From assembly GCA_046330255.1 (NCBI GenBank), contig JAXLTC010000001.1, forward strand, positions 1,426,001 to 1,490,000: DNA of 64,000 nucleotides, given 5' to 3'. Origin of the DNA: JBBSBL01 sp046330255 (GTDB lineage: Bacteria > Actinomycetota > Thermoleophilia > Solirubrobacterales > Solirubrobacteraceae). Made by a program: the position numbers and the translations under genes. The notes beneath the pieces are model-generated. The model saw only the letters and a program-made list of their open reading frames with translations. It was not told the DNA's origin and searched no databases. Shown here one piece after another: positions 50,144 through 59,364 of this stretch (its first letter is position 1; each line of letters opens with the position of its first letter).

Positions 50144-51563
50144 TCCGCGCCACCTCCTCGGGGCGGAAGAAGCGCGTCGCGACCAGGACGACCGGGATCG
50201 CGGCGAGTGCGCCCGCGCGGGTGAGGAGCCCGGCGGTGCCCGAGGTCGGGAGCAGAAGGTCGCCCGCGACCGCGATCCCGCCCGCCACGGCCACGACGCG
50301 CGCGATCCGGCCCCACTCGATCGGGACCTCGAACAGGCCCCGCGTGAGGAGGCGCATGACCGCGAGCATCACCACGTAGGCGCCGGCGAGCGCGACGCCG
50401 GCGCCCGCGATCCCGAGCGGCGGCACGAGCACGAACAGCAGGCCGACGTTGACGAGCAACCCGGCGAGCGCCGCCGGGAAGTTGCGCGTGGTCACCTTCG
50501 CCCGGCCGGCGATCACGACGAAGATCAGGAACAGCCCGTAGAGCGCCCAGCCGAGCGCGACCCACGGGATCGCCTCGTAGGCCTGGAAGTAGGAGGGCGC
50601 GGCGAGCAGGCGCACGAGCCAGCGGCCGAGCAGCGCGAGGCCCGCGACCACGATCCCGGTGACCAGCACGTAGTAGGTGGTCACGAACGCGTAGACGCGG
50701 CGCGCCTCTGCGTCGTCGGAGACCGAGTAGGCCAGCGGCGGCCACGCGTACTGGAACCCGCGGACCGCGAACACGACCACGCCGGCGAGCTTGACCGCGA
50801 TCGAGTACAGGCCCGCCGCCGCCGCGCCCTGGCGGTGGTAGAGGTACCAGCGATCGATGAGGTTCAGCGCGAACACGCTCGCGTCGGCGGGAACGGTCGG
50901 GAGACCGAATCGCAGCAGCGTCCCCAGGCCGTGCGCCGGGGCCCCGCGCGGGACGAGGCGGCCGCGCAGCGCCCACCAGAGGCCGAGCAGGACGACCGTG
51001 GACGCCGCGTAGTTGCCCAGCAGCAGGCCGCGCGCGCCCTCGTCGCGCGCGACGACCAGCCACAGCGTCAGCGCGACGGTCATCAGCACGTTCGCCAGCG
51101 AGGCGATCGCGTAGGCGCGGGCCCGCTCCTCGACCCGCAGCAGCGCGTAGGCGAGCTCGAGGTTCGAGAACGCCCACAGGCCCAGCACCGCGATCGAGAA
51201 GAGCGTCGTGTCGCGGTGGCCGAGCACCAGCTCCGACAGCGGCCCCGCGAACGCCAGCAGCAGCAGCGAGACGGCGGTCGAGACCACGAGCAGGAACGCG
51301 AACGCGCGCCGCGCGAGCGCGCCGCGCTGGGCGTCATCGGCCTGCTCGTAGTGGTAGCGGACGAAGGCCTCGCCGATGCCCAGCCGCACGACGATGCTCC
51401 CGAAGATGACGAGCGCGATCAGCAGCTCCGCGGTGCCGTAGTCGGCGCTGCTCAGCTTGCGCGTGTAGACCGGCAGCAGCACGACCGCGATCGGCTTCGA
51501 GACGATGTCGGCGACCTGGTAGGCGGCCGCGGTCGTGAGCAGGCGCTTGAGGTAGGCGGTCAC
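50097..51563 (-). CDS. Oligosaccharide flippase (Wzx-like, MOP superfamily)
   Basis: 488 residues and about 14 membrane helices. The N-terminal AYQVADIVSKPIAVVLLPVYT and DYGTAELLIALVIFG are the classic Wzx/RfbX opening. It would move a lipid-linked repeat unit across the membrane. It lies next to the phosphoglycosyl transferase and the GT genes, which make the lipid-linked unit. No Wzy-type polymerase is recognisable in the window. Confidence 0.9.
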   Translation of the reverse strand: MTAYLKRLLTTAAAYQVADIVSKPIAVVLLPVYTRKLSSADYGTAELLIALVIFGSIVVRLGIGEAFVRYHYEQADDAQRGALARRAFAFLLVVSTAVSLLLLAFAGPLSELVLGHRDTTLFSIAVLGLWAFSNLELAYALLRVEERARAYAIASLANVLMTVALTLWLVVARDEGARGLLLGNYAASTVVLLGLWWALRGRLVPRGAPAHGLGTLLRFGLPTVPADASVFALNLIDRWYLYHRQGAAAAGLYSIAVKLAGVVVFAVRGFQYAWPPLAYSVSDDAEARRVYAFVTTYYVLVTGIVVAGLALLGRWLVRLLAAPSYFQAYEAIPWVALGWALYGLFLIFVVIAGRAKVTTRNFPAALAGLLVNVGLLFVLVPPLGIAGAGVALAGAYVVMLAVMRLLTRGLFEVPIEWGRIARVVAVAGGIAVAGDLLLPTSGTAGLLTRAGALAAIPVVLVATRFFRPEEVARIRVLARRLRPAPARG

Positions 51564-51630
51564 CGCGCCGTGGAAGCTAGCGGCGGGCGTGGCGGCCCCG
51601 CCCGCCGCCGCGCGTCATGATCCGCGCGCG

Positions 51631-53058
51631 ATGACCGTCTACGGCGACGCCCCGCCCCCCGACGCGGCGCACCGCGCCGCCTACGCGGACGCGGAGCGCA
51701 CGCCGTTCTGGCTGGACGTCGCCGAGCCCCCGGAGCCGGCGCCGGCGCTGACGGAGGACACCGAGGCGGAGCTCGTGATCGTCGGCGGCGGCTTCACGGG
51801 TTTGTGGGCCGCGCTGCTGGCGAAGGAGGAGCGCCCGGAGCGCGACGTGCTGGTGCTGGAGGCCGAGAGCGCCGGGTTCGGCGCGAGCGGGCGCAACGGC
51901 GGCTTCGCGATGTCCTCGCTCACGCACGGGATCGACAACGGCCTGGCGCGCTTTCCCGAGGAGATGGAGACGCTCGAGCGGCTGGGGCTCGAGAACCTCG
52001 AGGCGATCGTCGCCGCGCTCGCGCGCCACGGGATCGACTGCGACTACGAGCCGACGGGCACGATCGACGTCGTGACCGAGCCCTGGCAGGACACCTTGCC
52101 CCTGGAGGTGGCGGAGACCGGGCGCCGCTTCGGCCACGACGTCGAGGTGCTCGACGGCGAGCGGGTTCGCGCGGAGATCCGCTCGCCGCTCTACCGCGGC
52201 GGGGTCCGGGACCGCACCGGGGCGGCGATCCTGGACCCCGGGAAGCTCGCGCGGGGCCTCCGCGCCGCGGCGCTGCGCCTTGGCGTGCGCCTGCACGAGC
52301 ACACGCCGGTCACCGGCCTGACGGGCTCGGGGACCGGGGTGGACGCCGTCGCGCCCGGCGGCCGCGTGCTGGCGGAGCGCGCGCTGCTCGCCACGAGCGC
52401 CTACCGGCCGCTGCTGCGCTCCGCGCGGATGCGCATCGTCCCGGTCTACGACTACGTGCTCGTCACCGAGCCGCTGGATGCCGAGCGGCGCTCCGCGCTC
52501 GGCTGGGCCGGGCGCGAGGGCGTGGGCGACATGGCCAACCAGTTCCACTACTACCGGCTGACCGCGGACGACCGGCTGCTGTGGGGCGGCTACGACGCGA
52601 TCTACCACTTCGGAAACCGCGTCGGCGCGGCGCTGGAGGACCGCGACGAGACCTACGCGATGCTCTCCCGCAACCTCTTCCTGACGTTCCCGCAACTCGA
52701 GGGCGTGCGCTTCAGCCACCGCTGGGCGGGCCCGATCGACACGTGCAGCCGCTTCTCGGTCTTCTTCGGCACCGCGCATCGCGGACGCACCGCGTACGCG
52801 CTCGGCTACACGGGGCTCGGCGTCGCGGCGACGCGCTTCGGGGCGCGCGTCGCGCTCGACCTGCTCGACGGCCGCGAGACGGAGGCCACGCGACTGCGCT
52901 ACGTGCGCAGCAAGCCGATTCCGTTCCCGCCCGAGCCGCTGCGCTGGGGAGCGATCGAGCTCACGCGCCGCCAACTCGCCGCCGCCGACCGTGACGGCGG
53001 CCGGCGCGGGCGCTGGCTGCGCACGCTGGACCGGCTCGGCCTGGGCTTCGACAGCTGA
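51631..53058 (+). CDS. FAD-dependent amine oxidoreductase (DAO/PuuB-like)
   Basis: 475 residues. The FAD Rossmann motif VIVGGGFTGLWAA (about 50-62), the second FAD contact LEAESAGFGASGRNGGF, and the C-terminal YALGYTGLGVAATRFGARVA are those of D-amino-acid-oxidase/gamma-glutamylputrescine-oxidase-like flavoproteins. It starts with an N-terminal extension of about 45 residues that includes FWLD, common in this group. Substrates may be polyamines or amino acids. No partner genes for a putrescine pathway are near. The gene ends just before palindromic element B. Confidence 0.88.
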   Translation: MTVYGDAPPPDAAHRAAYADAERTPFWLDVAEPPEPAPALTEDTEAELVIVGGGFTGLWAALLAKEERPERDVLVLEAESAGFGASGRNGGFAMSSLTHGIDNGLARFPEEMETLERLGLENLEAIVAALARHGIDCDYEPTGTIDVVTEPWQDTLPLEVAETGRRFGHDVEVLDGERVRAEIRSPLYRGGVRDRTGAAILDPGKLARGLRAAALRLGVRLHEHTPVTGLTGSGTGVDAVAPGGRVLAERALLATSAYRPLLRSARMRIVPVYDYVLVTEPLDAERRSALGWAGREGVGDMANQFHYYRLTADDRLLWGGYDAIYHFGNRVGAALEDRDETYAMLSRNLFLTFPQLEGVRFSHRWAGPIDTCSRFSVFFGTAHRGRTAYALGYTGLGVAATRFGARVALDLLDGRETEATRLRYVRSKPIPFPPEPLRWGAIELTRRQLAAADRDGGRRGRWLRTLDRLGLGFDS

Positions 53059-53086
53059 CGGCCTCCCGCCGGCCGCCGGCGGGCTT

Positions 53087-53242
53087 GCCGAACGGTCGCC
53101 CGGAGCGGCCCTCCGCGAGTGTGCAATTTCCTTCGTATATCGGTGTCGATCGCACTCTCGCGACGCGGCCGCCTGGAACGCCTTCGCAAACGCTGTCCGC
53201 GAGAGCGCGACTCATTCCTTGCGGCCGTTCGCCACGATTCAC
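53087..53242 (-). repeat. Intergenic palindromic element, copy B (with 49-nt hairpin)
   Basis: On the minus strand the right end reads CGAACGGCCGCAAGGAA (53215-53242). The 49-nt hairpin occupies 53162-53114 with stem CGCGAGAGTGC / GCACACTCGCG, one A-A mismatch. It matches copy A at about 43 of 49 positions, including CGATATACG in the loop. The left end GCCGAACGGTCGCC is weaker. It lies in the 243-base gap after the flavoprotein gene; the rest of the gap holds nothing I can support. Confidence 0.72.
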
Positions 53243-53301
53243 GTCCTCGCCGAGCGCCGGGGCCGCCAACTCCGCGGGTAGGACCGCTAGCGTCCGGCGC
53301 C

Positions 53302-54378
53302 GTGGACGGCCCCTCCGCCCTGCTGCTGCTCCCGCGCCGGCTCGAGCGCTTCATCCTCTCCGACCTCGCGCGCGACCTGCTGAGCGCCCCCCGCGTCGCT
53401 GCGCTGGAGCCCGGCCGCCTCCCGTACGGCGCCTACGGCCGGATGCCGCCTGCGCTCGCCGCGAGCGTCGCGCGCGGAAGCGCCCGGCGGCTGGCGCTGC
53501 GTGGCGAGCCGCGCGTGCTCGTGATGTTCCACCCGCTCCAGTGGCCGCTGGCCTCGGCGCTCCTGGAGCGCCACCCGCGCGCCGAGCTCTGGTACTCGCT
53601 GTGGGACCGCTACGACCACGCGCTCGATGCCTCGCCCCGCATGCGGGAGCGGCTGGCCACGTTCCACGCCGAGGCTGCGGGCCGCGCCGCCTGGGTGTTC
53701 GCCGCAAGCGACGCGCTCGCGGACCTCGAGCGCGCCGAGGGGCGCGCCGCCGACGTCGTCCCGCCGCCGCACGACGGCTTCCCGGCCCCCGACCCGTCGA
53801 ACGCCATCGTGGCGGTCTCGCTCGGTCACCTCGGGCGACGCGTGGATTGGGGCCTGCTGCGCGCGGTCGCCGAGCGCATACCGGAGCTCGCGCTGCTGCT
53901 CGTGGGCGAGGCCCACCCGGACGAGTGCCGCGACAACCCGGACTTCGCGGCCTGCCGCGCGCTCCCGAACCTCGTCTGGCTCGGCCGCCTGGACGACGAG
54001 GCCGCCGCGCGCGTGATCCTGTGCGCCGATGTCGGCATCGTCCCCTTCCGGACCGGCGATCCGTTCAACGACACGGCGCTGCCGCAGCGGATCATCAAGT
54101 ACGCGCGACTCGGTCGGCGCACGCTCGCGCCGCCGCTGAGCGGCGTCCTCACCTGGGAGCGGGCGGTGACGCGCTGCGACGGCGTGGGCGAATGGGTCGC
54201 CGCGCTGCGCGCCGCGGCCGGCGCGCGCACGGCGCCCGATCTCGAGCTGCGCGAGTGGGCGCTCGCGCAGACGGGCCCCCGTCAGGACGCCCCGATCTGG
54301 CGCCGCCTGCTCGCCGCGGGCGTCGTCGACCTCGCGGACGTGCCGGAGGGCGCCCGCGAGGCGGACGCCCTCCGCTGA
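53302..54378 (+). CDS. Glycosyltransferase (GT-B, group 1-like)
   Basis: 358 residues. The N-lobe includes LLLLPRRLERFILSDLARDL and MFHPLQWPLASALLER; the C-lobe has VAVSLGHLGRRVDWGLLRAV, LVWLGRLDDEAAARVIL, and DVGIVPFRTGDPFNDTALPQ with RIIKYARLGRRTLAPP, the donor-binding block of this branch. The order resembles teichuronic-acid/TuaH-like transferases. The GTG start was chosen at the beginning of protein-like sequence; the open frame 5' of it runs through the palindromic element. Substrate unknown. Confidence 0.82.
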   Translation: MDGPSALLLLPRRLERFILSDLARDLLSAPRVAALEPGRLPYGAYGRMPPALAASVARGSARRLALRGEPRVLVMFHPLQWPLASALLERHPRAELWYSLWDRYDHALDASPRMRERLATFHAEAAGRAAWVFAASDALADLERAEGRAADVVPPPHDGFPAPDPSNAIVAVSLGHLGRRVDWGLLRAVAERIPELALLLVGEAHPDECRDNPDFAACRALPNLVWLGRLDDEAAARVILCADVGIVPFRTGDPFNDTALPQRIIKYARLGRRTLAPPLSGVLTWERAVTRCDGVGEWVAALRAAAGARTAPDLELREWALAQTGPRQDAPIWRRLLAAGVVDLADVPEGAREADALR

Positions 54379-54390
54379 GCCCGGCCGCGC

Positions 54391-56184
54391 TCAGCGCAGC
54401 CGCGAGGCCGCGATCACCTGCGGCGACGCCGCCCAGATGCGGAAGTAGGAGGCGAGCATGCGGTAGGCGTCGCTGACACGGCGCTCCGTGAGCATCCGGA
54501 TCGGCCGCAGGTCGCCGTCGAGCTTCGCGGAGCCGGCGGCCCTGCGCAGCGCCCGCAGCTCACGACCGTCGAAGCCCAGGATCCTCAGGCGGGCCGCAAG
54601 CCCCTTCTTGAAGCCGCCGCGCCGGAGCTTGGCCTGTCCGCGCCGCACGGCGCGGACAGACGGGGCACGGTTGAACTGCGGCGCTCGCGCGGCTGCCCGG
54701 GCGGCCTTCGCGCGCAGGCCCGGCAGCGAGGCGAGCTGGCCGACGAACCGCTTCGCGTAGCGCAGTGCGAGCCTGATCTGGCGGCCCTGCCAGCGCGGGC
54801 TTCGACCCTTCTGCGCTCCGCCGGCCTTGTCGATCGTCGCCCCCAGGGCCTTTGCGGTGGCCGCCGCCGCCAGCTGCGCGGTCAGGTAGCGCCCCAGCGC
54901 GCCGGCCGCGGACCGGGAGAGCCCTCCGCCGGGGCGAATCGTGATCCGCGGGGAGCGCTTGATCTTCGCGTAGGCCTTGAAGCGCGGATCCGGCGGGTCC
55001 TTCTGCGACTTCTCCGCGGTCTCGACCATGTTCTCGCCGGCCTTGTAGACGATGTAGGACGTCGGCAGGATGACGACGTTGTTGCCCCACGTGGTGCCCA
55101 TGACGCGCGTCACGGGCTCGACGTCGAACAGCAGCGCCCCGTTGTAGACCACCGGGAGCCCGACGCCGGCGCCCTGGAACAGGTAGCCCAACCCGGTGCC
55201 CGCCGCGTTCTTGCAGGTGACCGCGTTGTAGTAGGCCCAGTCGCCCCAGTTCTTCTGCGCGGCGTCGTAGTGGAAGGTGTTGAGCGCGGCGTGCGCCTGC
55301 GCGCGACGCGATGCGGAGCTCGCCTTTCGAGCCTGCTTCTTGGCGATCGACTCGGCGTCGCCTGCCGCGCTCGAGCAGGCGGCCGGGGTCGCGACGGAGG
55401 GCACCGTGTAGCCGATCGCGATCTTCGGCTGCGTCGTGCCCTGGCTCGGCGCGTGCGTGGAGTCGCCCGGGTAGTGCGCGACGAGGTCCGGCTGGTTGCC
55501 GGCCTCCAGCCCGCCGGCCGGCGGGATCCATGTCACCGTGCAGGAGGAGACGCCCCCGGAGAGCGGCGTCGGCTTCAGGAGGCACTGCGTCCCGAAGCGG
55601 AACGACCCCCGCGTGCTGGTGAACGTCACCGTGCCGGTCGGGTTGGTGGGCGTGCCCGGCGGCCCGTCGCCGACCTCGACGGTGCACTGGAAGTCGTCCG
55701 TCGGCAGTGGCCCGCGGTTGCAGGAGACGCGCGTGCCGGTCGCGCGCTTGCCGCCGGTGCCGCCGCCGGGCGTCGAGCCGCGCCGCACGGCCTTCCAGTC
55801 GGAGTCGCCGGACGTCGGCGCCGGGTCGGTCGACCAGGTGCCCGTCATCGTGTTGCCGTCGGGCGAGACGGTGCCCTTGAAGTACGCGGTGTAGGTGGTC
55901 TCGCGGTACTTGGTGATCACATAGACGCTGCTGCCGGTGATGGTGCCGGCCATCGGCCACGTATAGAAGGACTTGCCGCCACCTTCGCCGGCAAGCACCC
56001 CGGTCCCGGACGTGAACGTCCACGTCTGGTCGGCCGCGACGCTGCCGGTCACATCCCAGGTCCCGGTGATGTTGGCTGCGCGCGCGATCGATGGCGCGGC
56101 GAGAACGACCAGGCCCGCGCTCAGCAGCAGGGCGACGATCCTCCGCTGCACGGCGCGGCCGGTCTCTGCGGTTCGGGCGGTCAT
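54391..56184 (-). CDS. Secreted protein with Ig-like domain, function unknown
   Basis: 597 residues with a signal peptide (IVALLLSAGLVVLAAPSIARA). Residues about 37-135 form a beta-rich domain (ITGTWDVTGSVAADQTWTF, KGTVSPDGNTMTGTWS) resembling small extracellular lipocalin-like modules. Residues 150-270 form an Ig-like repeat with paired cysteines (SCNRGPLPTDDFQCTV, GTVTFTSTRGSFRFG, CTVTWIPPAGG). The rest is helical and very basic (AKFVGQLASLP-like, RRGQAKLRRGGFKKGLAARL). A wall-binding or nucleic-acid/teichoic-acid contacting surface protein is possible. I do not recognise the C-terminal part. Confidence 0.7.
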   Translation of the reverse strand: MTARTAETGRAVQRRIVALLLSAGLVVLAAPSIARAANITGTWDVTGSVAADQTWTFTSGTGVLAGEGGGKSFYTWPMAGTITGSSVYVITKYRETTYTAYFKGTVSPDGNTMTGTWSTDPAPTSGDSDWKAVRRGSTPGGGTGGKRATGTRVSCNRGPLPTDDFQCTVEVGDGPPGTPTNPTGTVTFTSTRGSFRFGTQCLLKPTPLSGGVSSCTVTWIPPAGGLEAGNQPDLVAHYPGDSTHAPSQGTTQPKIAIGYTVPSVATPAACSSAAGDAESIAKKQARKASSASRRAQAHAALNTFHYDAAQKNWGDWAYYNAVTCKNAAGTGLGYLFQGAGVGLPVVYNGALLFDVEPVTRVMGTTWGNNVVILPTSYIVYKAGENMVETAEKSQKDPPDPRFKAYAKIKRSPRITIRPGGGLSRSAAGALGRYLTAQLAAAATAKALGATIDKAGGAQKGRSPRWQGRQIRLALRYAKRFVGQLASLPGLRAKAARAAARAPQFNRAPSVRAVRRGQAKLRRGGFKKGLAARLRILGFDGRELRALRRAAGSAKLDGDLRPIRMLTERRVSDAYRMLASYFRIWAASPQVIAASRLR

Positions 56185-56261
56185 GCCGAACTTCTACCCC
56201 GGCCGTAGGACGGCTGACAAGACCGCCCCTACCGCGCGCATACGCCGCGACGGCCCGCGGG

Positions 56262-58028
56262 TCAGGCGCCGCGCAGGATGCTCCAAGCCCGGCGGATCAG
56301 CGCCTGGGCGTCGAGGTCGCGCGTCATCCGCGCCTGGAACCCGGGCAGCCCCGTGCGGATCACGAGGCCGCGCCCGAGCCGCCATGCGGTAACGATCGGC
56401 ACCCCGGCGCGGGGCCCGGCCGCGGCGACGATCCGGGCGCCCGGGACGACGCCCCGCACCTCGAACGCGGCGGGCCACGAGCCGAAGCCGCCGCCCGTCC
56501 CGCGGAACAGGCCGATGTCGTCCTGGTAGGCGAGCACGTCCACCGGTCCGCGCGTCCGCGGGCCGATCCGGGCCCCGAGCGCGTCGACCGCCGCCGGCGG
56601 GGTCGGGCGACGCAACGCGCCGCCGGCCAGCGTCGCCGTGCTGCGCAGGTCGCCGGCGCCGAGCGTGAGCACCCGCCCGCCGCGCCGGGTGAAGCGCCGC
56701 AGCGCAGAGGCGAGCGGCGCGGTCAGCCAGGGCTCGGATCCGATCAGCGCCACGCCGGTCGCGCCGTCCAGTCGTGGACCCTCGCCGCGCGCGAGCGCCG
56801 CGTCCGTCGTCAGGTCATAGGGCAGGCGCTCGGAGTCCAGGAACCGCATCACCGGCGCCACCTGCGAGGACAACCCCGCCGGCGAGCGCGCGTAGACGCG
56901 GTCGAGCGGAGCCGGGCCGCCGTTCGGAAGCGTGTCGGGAATGCCGTCGCCGTTCCCGTCGACCGGGTTGAGCGCCTGGAACGTCATCGCGGGCACCACC
57001 ACGAGCACCCGCGAGCGCCGCGAGCGCACGGCCACCGGAACGACGATCCGGCGCCCTGCCGCCGCCACCGTCAGCAACTCCAGACCGGCGGCGGCGCGCG
57101 GCGTGCGCAGCCGCAGGCGCGCGGCCCGGCCCGCGCCGCGCGCGAGCGGCCGCGAGGATCCCAGGCGGCGCAGCGCCCACGCGTAGCGCGCGCCGCGGGC
57201 GTCGACGCGGAACGTCGCGACCCGGCCCGCCGTGACGACGCCCGAGGGCGCCGACACGGCGAGCCGCCGCACGGTGACCCCCGGCCGCGTGCGGATCTCG
57301 CCCGCGAACGGCGGCAGACGCGCGGGGAACGTGCCGGGGTTCCCCGCGCGGTCGCGCATGTAGAGGCCCATCAGGTAGGTGCCCTCAGGCGCGGGGCGGC
57401 CGCCGATCCGCCCGTCCCACTCGTAGCTGCGGCGGCCGGGGCCGATGCGGATCGAGCGCACCACGCGCGGCGGGCCGGTATCGGTCCTGATCACGATCCC
57501 GCGCGCGCGGCGACCCCCGGTCCCGCGGAACACCGCGGTCGCGGCCTGCGCTCCACCGCGCGGGAGCACCAGCGGTCCGTCCCCGTGCGCGGGCTCGACG
57601 CGCACCACGACGGGGCGCGGCGGCCTCGTGTCGAGGTCCTGCGGGAACGGGAGCGTCAGCGAGCGTCCCTGGCGCGCGAGGCCGACGCGGAAGAAGTAGT
57701 CGCCGTCGGGCTGAAGGCGCCCGCTTCCGTCCCGGCCGTCCCAGCGGAACGTCACCCGCGTTCGCGCCGGCACCGAGCGCCCGTCCGCCAGGGTGCGCAC
57801 GCGGTCGCCCTCCGAGTCCAGGACCGTGACCGTCACGTCGTCGCCGCGGCGCAGGAAGAACGAGGCGTAGGTCGTGCGCTGCGGACCGTGGGTGACCGGC
57901 GAGAAGAAGCCCAGCGTGCGCACCCCGATCACCACCGGATCCCTCGTCTTGAGCCGCTGCGTCACGAAGAACGCGGCCAAGGTGGCGGCAACGAGCAGCA
58001 CGAAGCCGGCAGCCGCGGCGCGGCTCAC
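56262..58028 (-). CDS. Membrane-anchored FlgD/Ig-like protein with GATase-like C-terminal region
   Basis: 588 residues. One N-terminal membrane span (AAAGFVLLVAATLAAFFV). Two FlgD_ig-like modules follow: FRWDGRDGSGRLQPDGDYFF and YEWDGRIGGRPAPEGTYLMG, which share the WDG...P.G.Y pattern. The C-terminal ~220 residues (VLVVVPAMTFQALNPVDGNG, IGSEPWLTAPLASALRRFTR, GGRVLTLGAGDL) resemble the glutamine-amidotransferase-like fold but no catalytic Cys is seen. The GTG overlaps the phosphatase stop (GTGA). An export or surface-assembly role in the glycan operon is possible. Confidence 0.75.
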   Translation of the reverse strand: MSRAAAAGFVLLVAATLAAFFVTQRLKTRDPVVIGVRTLGFFSPVTHGPQRTTYASFFLRRGDDVTVTVLDSEGDRVRTLADGRSVPARTRVTFRWDGRDGSGRLQPDGDYFFRVGLARQGRSLTLPFPQDLDTRPPRPVVVRVEPAHGDGPLVLPRGGAQAATAVFRGTGGRRARGIVIRTDTGPPRVVRSIRIGPGRRSYEWDGRIGGRPAPEGTYLMGLYMRDRAGNPGTFPARLPPFAGEIRTRPGVTVRRLAVSAPSGVVTAGRVATFRVDARGARYAWALRRLGSSRPLARGAGRAARLRLRTPRAAAGLELLTVAAAGRRIVVPVAVRSRRSRVLVVVPAMTFQALNPVDGNGDGIPDTLPNGGPAPLDRVYARSPAGLSSQVAPVMRFLDSERLPYDLTTDAALARGEGPRLDGATGVALIGSEPWLTAPLASALRRFTRRGGRVLTLGAGDLRSTATLAGGALRRPTPPAAVDALGARIGPRTRGPVDVLAYQDDIGLFRGTGGGFGSWPAAFEVRGVVPGARIVAAAGPRAGVPIVTAWRLGRGLVIRTGLPGFQARMTRDLDAQALIRRAWSILRGA

Positions 58029-58567
58029 AGCCGCACCACGGCCGTGTTGGGGACCTCGTGCTCGTGGAAGGCGTCCAGGCCGCGCGGGTCGGACTCGCAC
58101 AGCACCGCCCGGATCGAGCCTCCATGGCAGATCACGGCGGCCGGCAGCGCGCCCGCGGCGCGGACGTCGTCCAGCGCGGCCAGCACCCGGTCGGCGTGCT
58201 CGCGCAGCGACTCCCCGCCCGGGAAGCGCCAGTCCGCGCCCGCGCGGCGCCAGGCGGCGAACGCCTCGGGGTCCTCGCGCGCCACGTCGTTCATCAGGCG
58301 CCCCTCCCAGCGGCCCCGGTCCCCCTCGGCGAAGCGGGCGTCGACGACCGGATCGAGACCGAGCGCGCGCCCGACGTAGCCGGCGGTCTGGCGCGCGCGG
58401 GTCAGGTCGCTGCACCACAGCGAGGCGATCGGCTCGCCGCGCAGGCGCTCCGCGAGGGCGGCCGCCTGCCTGCGGCCCGTGGCGTTCAGCACCGTGTCGA
58501 GGCGCCCCTGGAAGCGCAGCGGCGGGACGTTGGCGTCCGTCTCCCCGTGGCGGGCCAGCAGGATCAC
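58025..58567 (-). CDS. Histidine phosphatase family protein
   Basis: 180 residues. The phosphohistidine motif LARHGETDAN is at 5-14; the second conserved motif GDRGRWEG and the catalytic His in VICHGGSIRAVL are intact. These enzymes hydrolyse phosphomonoesters in the cytosol. Its GTG overlaps the ComA stop, so the two are translated together. Since a phosphosulfolactate phosphatase (ComB) is not seen, this enzyme could supply that step; that is an inference from position alone. Glycan-precursor dephosphorylation is the main alternative. Confidence 0.9.
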   Translation of the reverse strand: MILLARHGETDANVPPLRFQGRLDTVLNATGRRQAAALAERLRGEPIASLWCSDLTRARQTAGYVGRALGLDPVVDARFAEGDRGRWEGRLMNDVAREDPEAFAAWRRAGADWRFPGGESLREHADRVLAALDDVRAAGALPAAVICHGGSIRAVLCESDPRGLDAFHEHEVPNTAVVRL

Positions 58568-59337
58568 GGCTCGCCGGCCGGCGGCCGGTCGACCGCGGCC
58601 GTGTCCGACCGCAGCCCGAGCCGCAGCGTCTCGAGCGACAGCACGTCTCCCGGGGCGATGTTCCCCAGGCTCGCCTCCGGCCCGAAGCGGCGCAGGAACC
58701 AGACCTGCTGCTCGCGCCGCGGCGCCTCGAAGATCAGCCGGGCCGGATCCACGGCGTGTACGATCTCGTCGATCAGGCCCATTCGCACCTCGCCGTCCGC
58801 GCGGTAGATGCCGGCCGTTCCGGACTCGCGCGACTCGGCGATGACACGCCAGGCGCCGGCCTCGAGCTCCGCCTCGATCTGCTCCACCCAGCGGTACGGG
58901 GCCATGATCCGCTTCTGGTCCTTGCTCCCGACCTCCGAGAGCACCGTGAAGTCCGCGGCCAGGCGCGCGATCAACTCGAGCTTGCGCGAGTGCGGAAGCT
59001 CGATCGTCCCGTCGGAGACCTCGACGTGGCGCAGCCCGAGCGAGCGCAGCCAGTCCACGAGCCCGTCGACCCTGTCCTGCGCGATCGCCAGCTCGGTCAG
59101 GGTGCCGCCGAGGACGACCGGCAGTCCGTGCTCGCGGTAGCGGGCGAGCTTCGCCTCGAGGTTCGCCGTGGCGAGCGCGGTGCCCCAGCCGAGCTTGACG
59201 AGGTCGACGCTCCCGCCGGCCACCTCGACCAGCCCGTCGACCTCGGCGACCGACAGGCCCTTGTCCAGTACGTGGGTGATCCCCGCCTCCCGCGGCTTGC
59301 GGCTCCGGCTGGGGAGATCGAGAAACGGCGGTGCCAT
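58564..59337 (-). CDS. comA: Phosphosulfolactate synthase-like protein (ComA family)
   Basis: 257 residues, normal for ComA, a TIM barrel that adds sulfite to phosphoenolpyruvate to give phosphosulfolactate. Visible segments: REAGITHVLDKGLSV, VDLVKLGWGTALAT, VVLGGTLTEL, VEVSDGTIEL, and VLSEVGSKD with an acid and lysine at the active site. In methanogens it begins coenzyme M synthesis; Bacillus YitD serves sulfolactate formation in spores. Here it sits in a putative glycan/surface operon, 27 bases after a LytR_C gene and overlapping a phosphatase gene. Family call is good; the physiological product is unknown. Confidence 0.85.
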   Translation of the reverse strand: MAPPFLDLPSRSRKPREAGITHVLDKGLSVAEVDGLVEVAGGSVDLVKLGWGTALATANLEAKLARYREHGLPVVLGGTLTELAIAQDRVDGLVDWLRSLGLRHVEVSDGTIELPHSRKLELIARLAADFTVLSEVGSKDQKRIMAPYRWVEQIEAELEAGAWRVIAESRESGTAGIYRADGEVRMGLIDEIVHAVDPARLIFEAPRREQQVWFLRRFGPEASLGNIAPGDVLSLETLRLGLRSDTAAVDRPPAGEP

Positions 59338-59364
59338 CGCTGGGGCGCCGGGCGGCGCGGCGGA

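Noticed and set aside
53119..53301. Longer N-terminus for the glycosyltransferase at 53302
   Set aside because: The extension lies within element B and encodes mixed, non-conserved residues; the protein-like part starts at the GTG at 53302.
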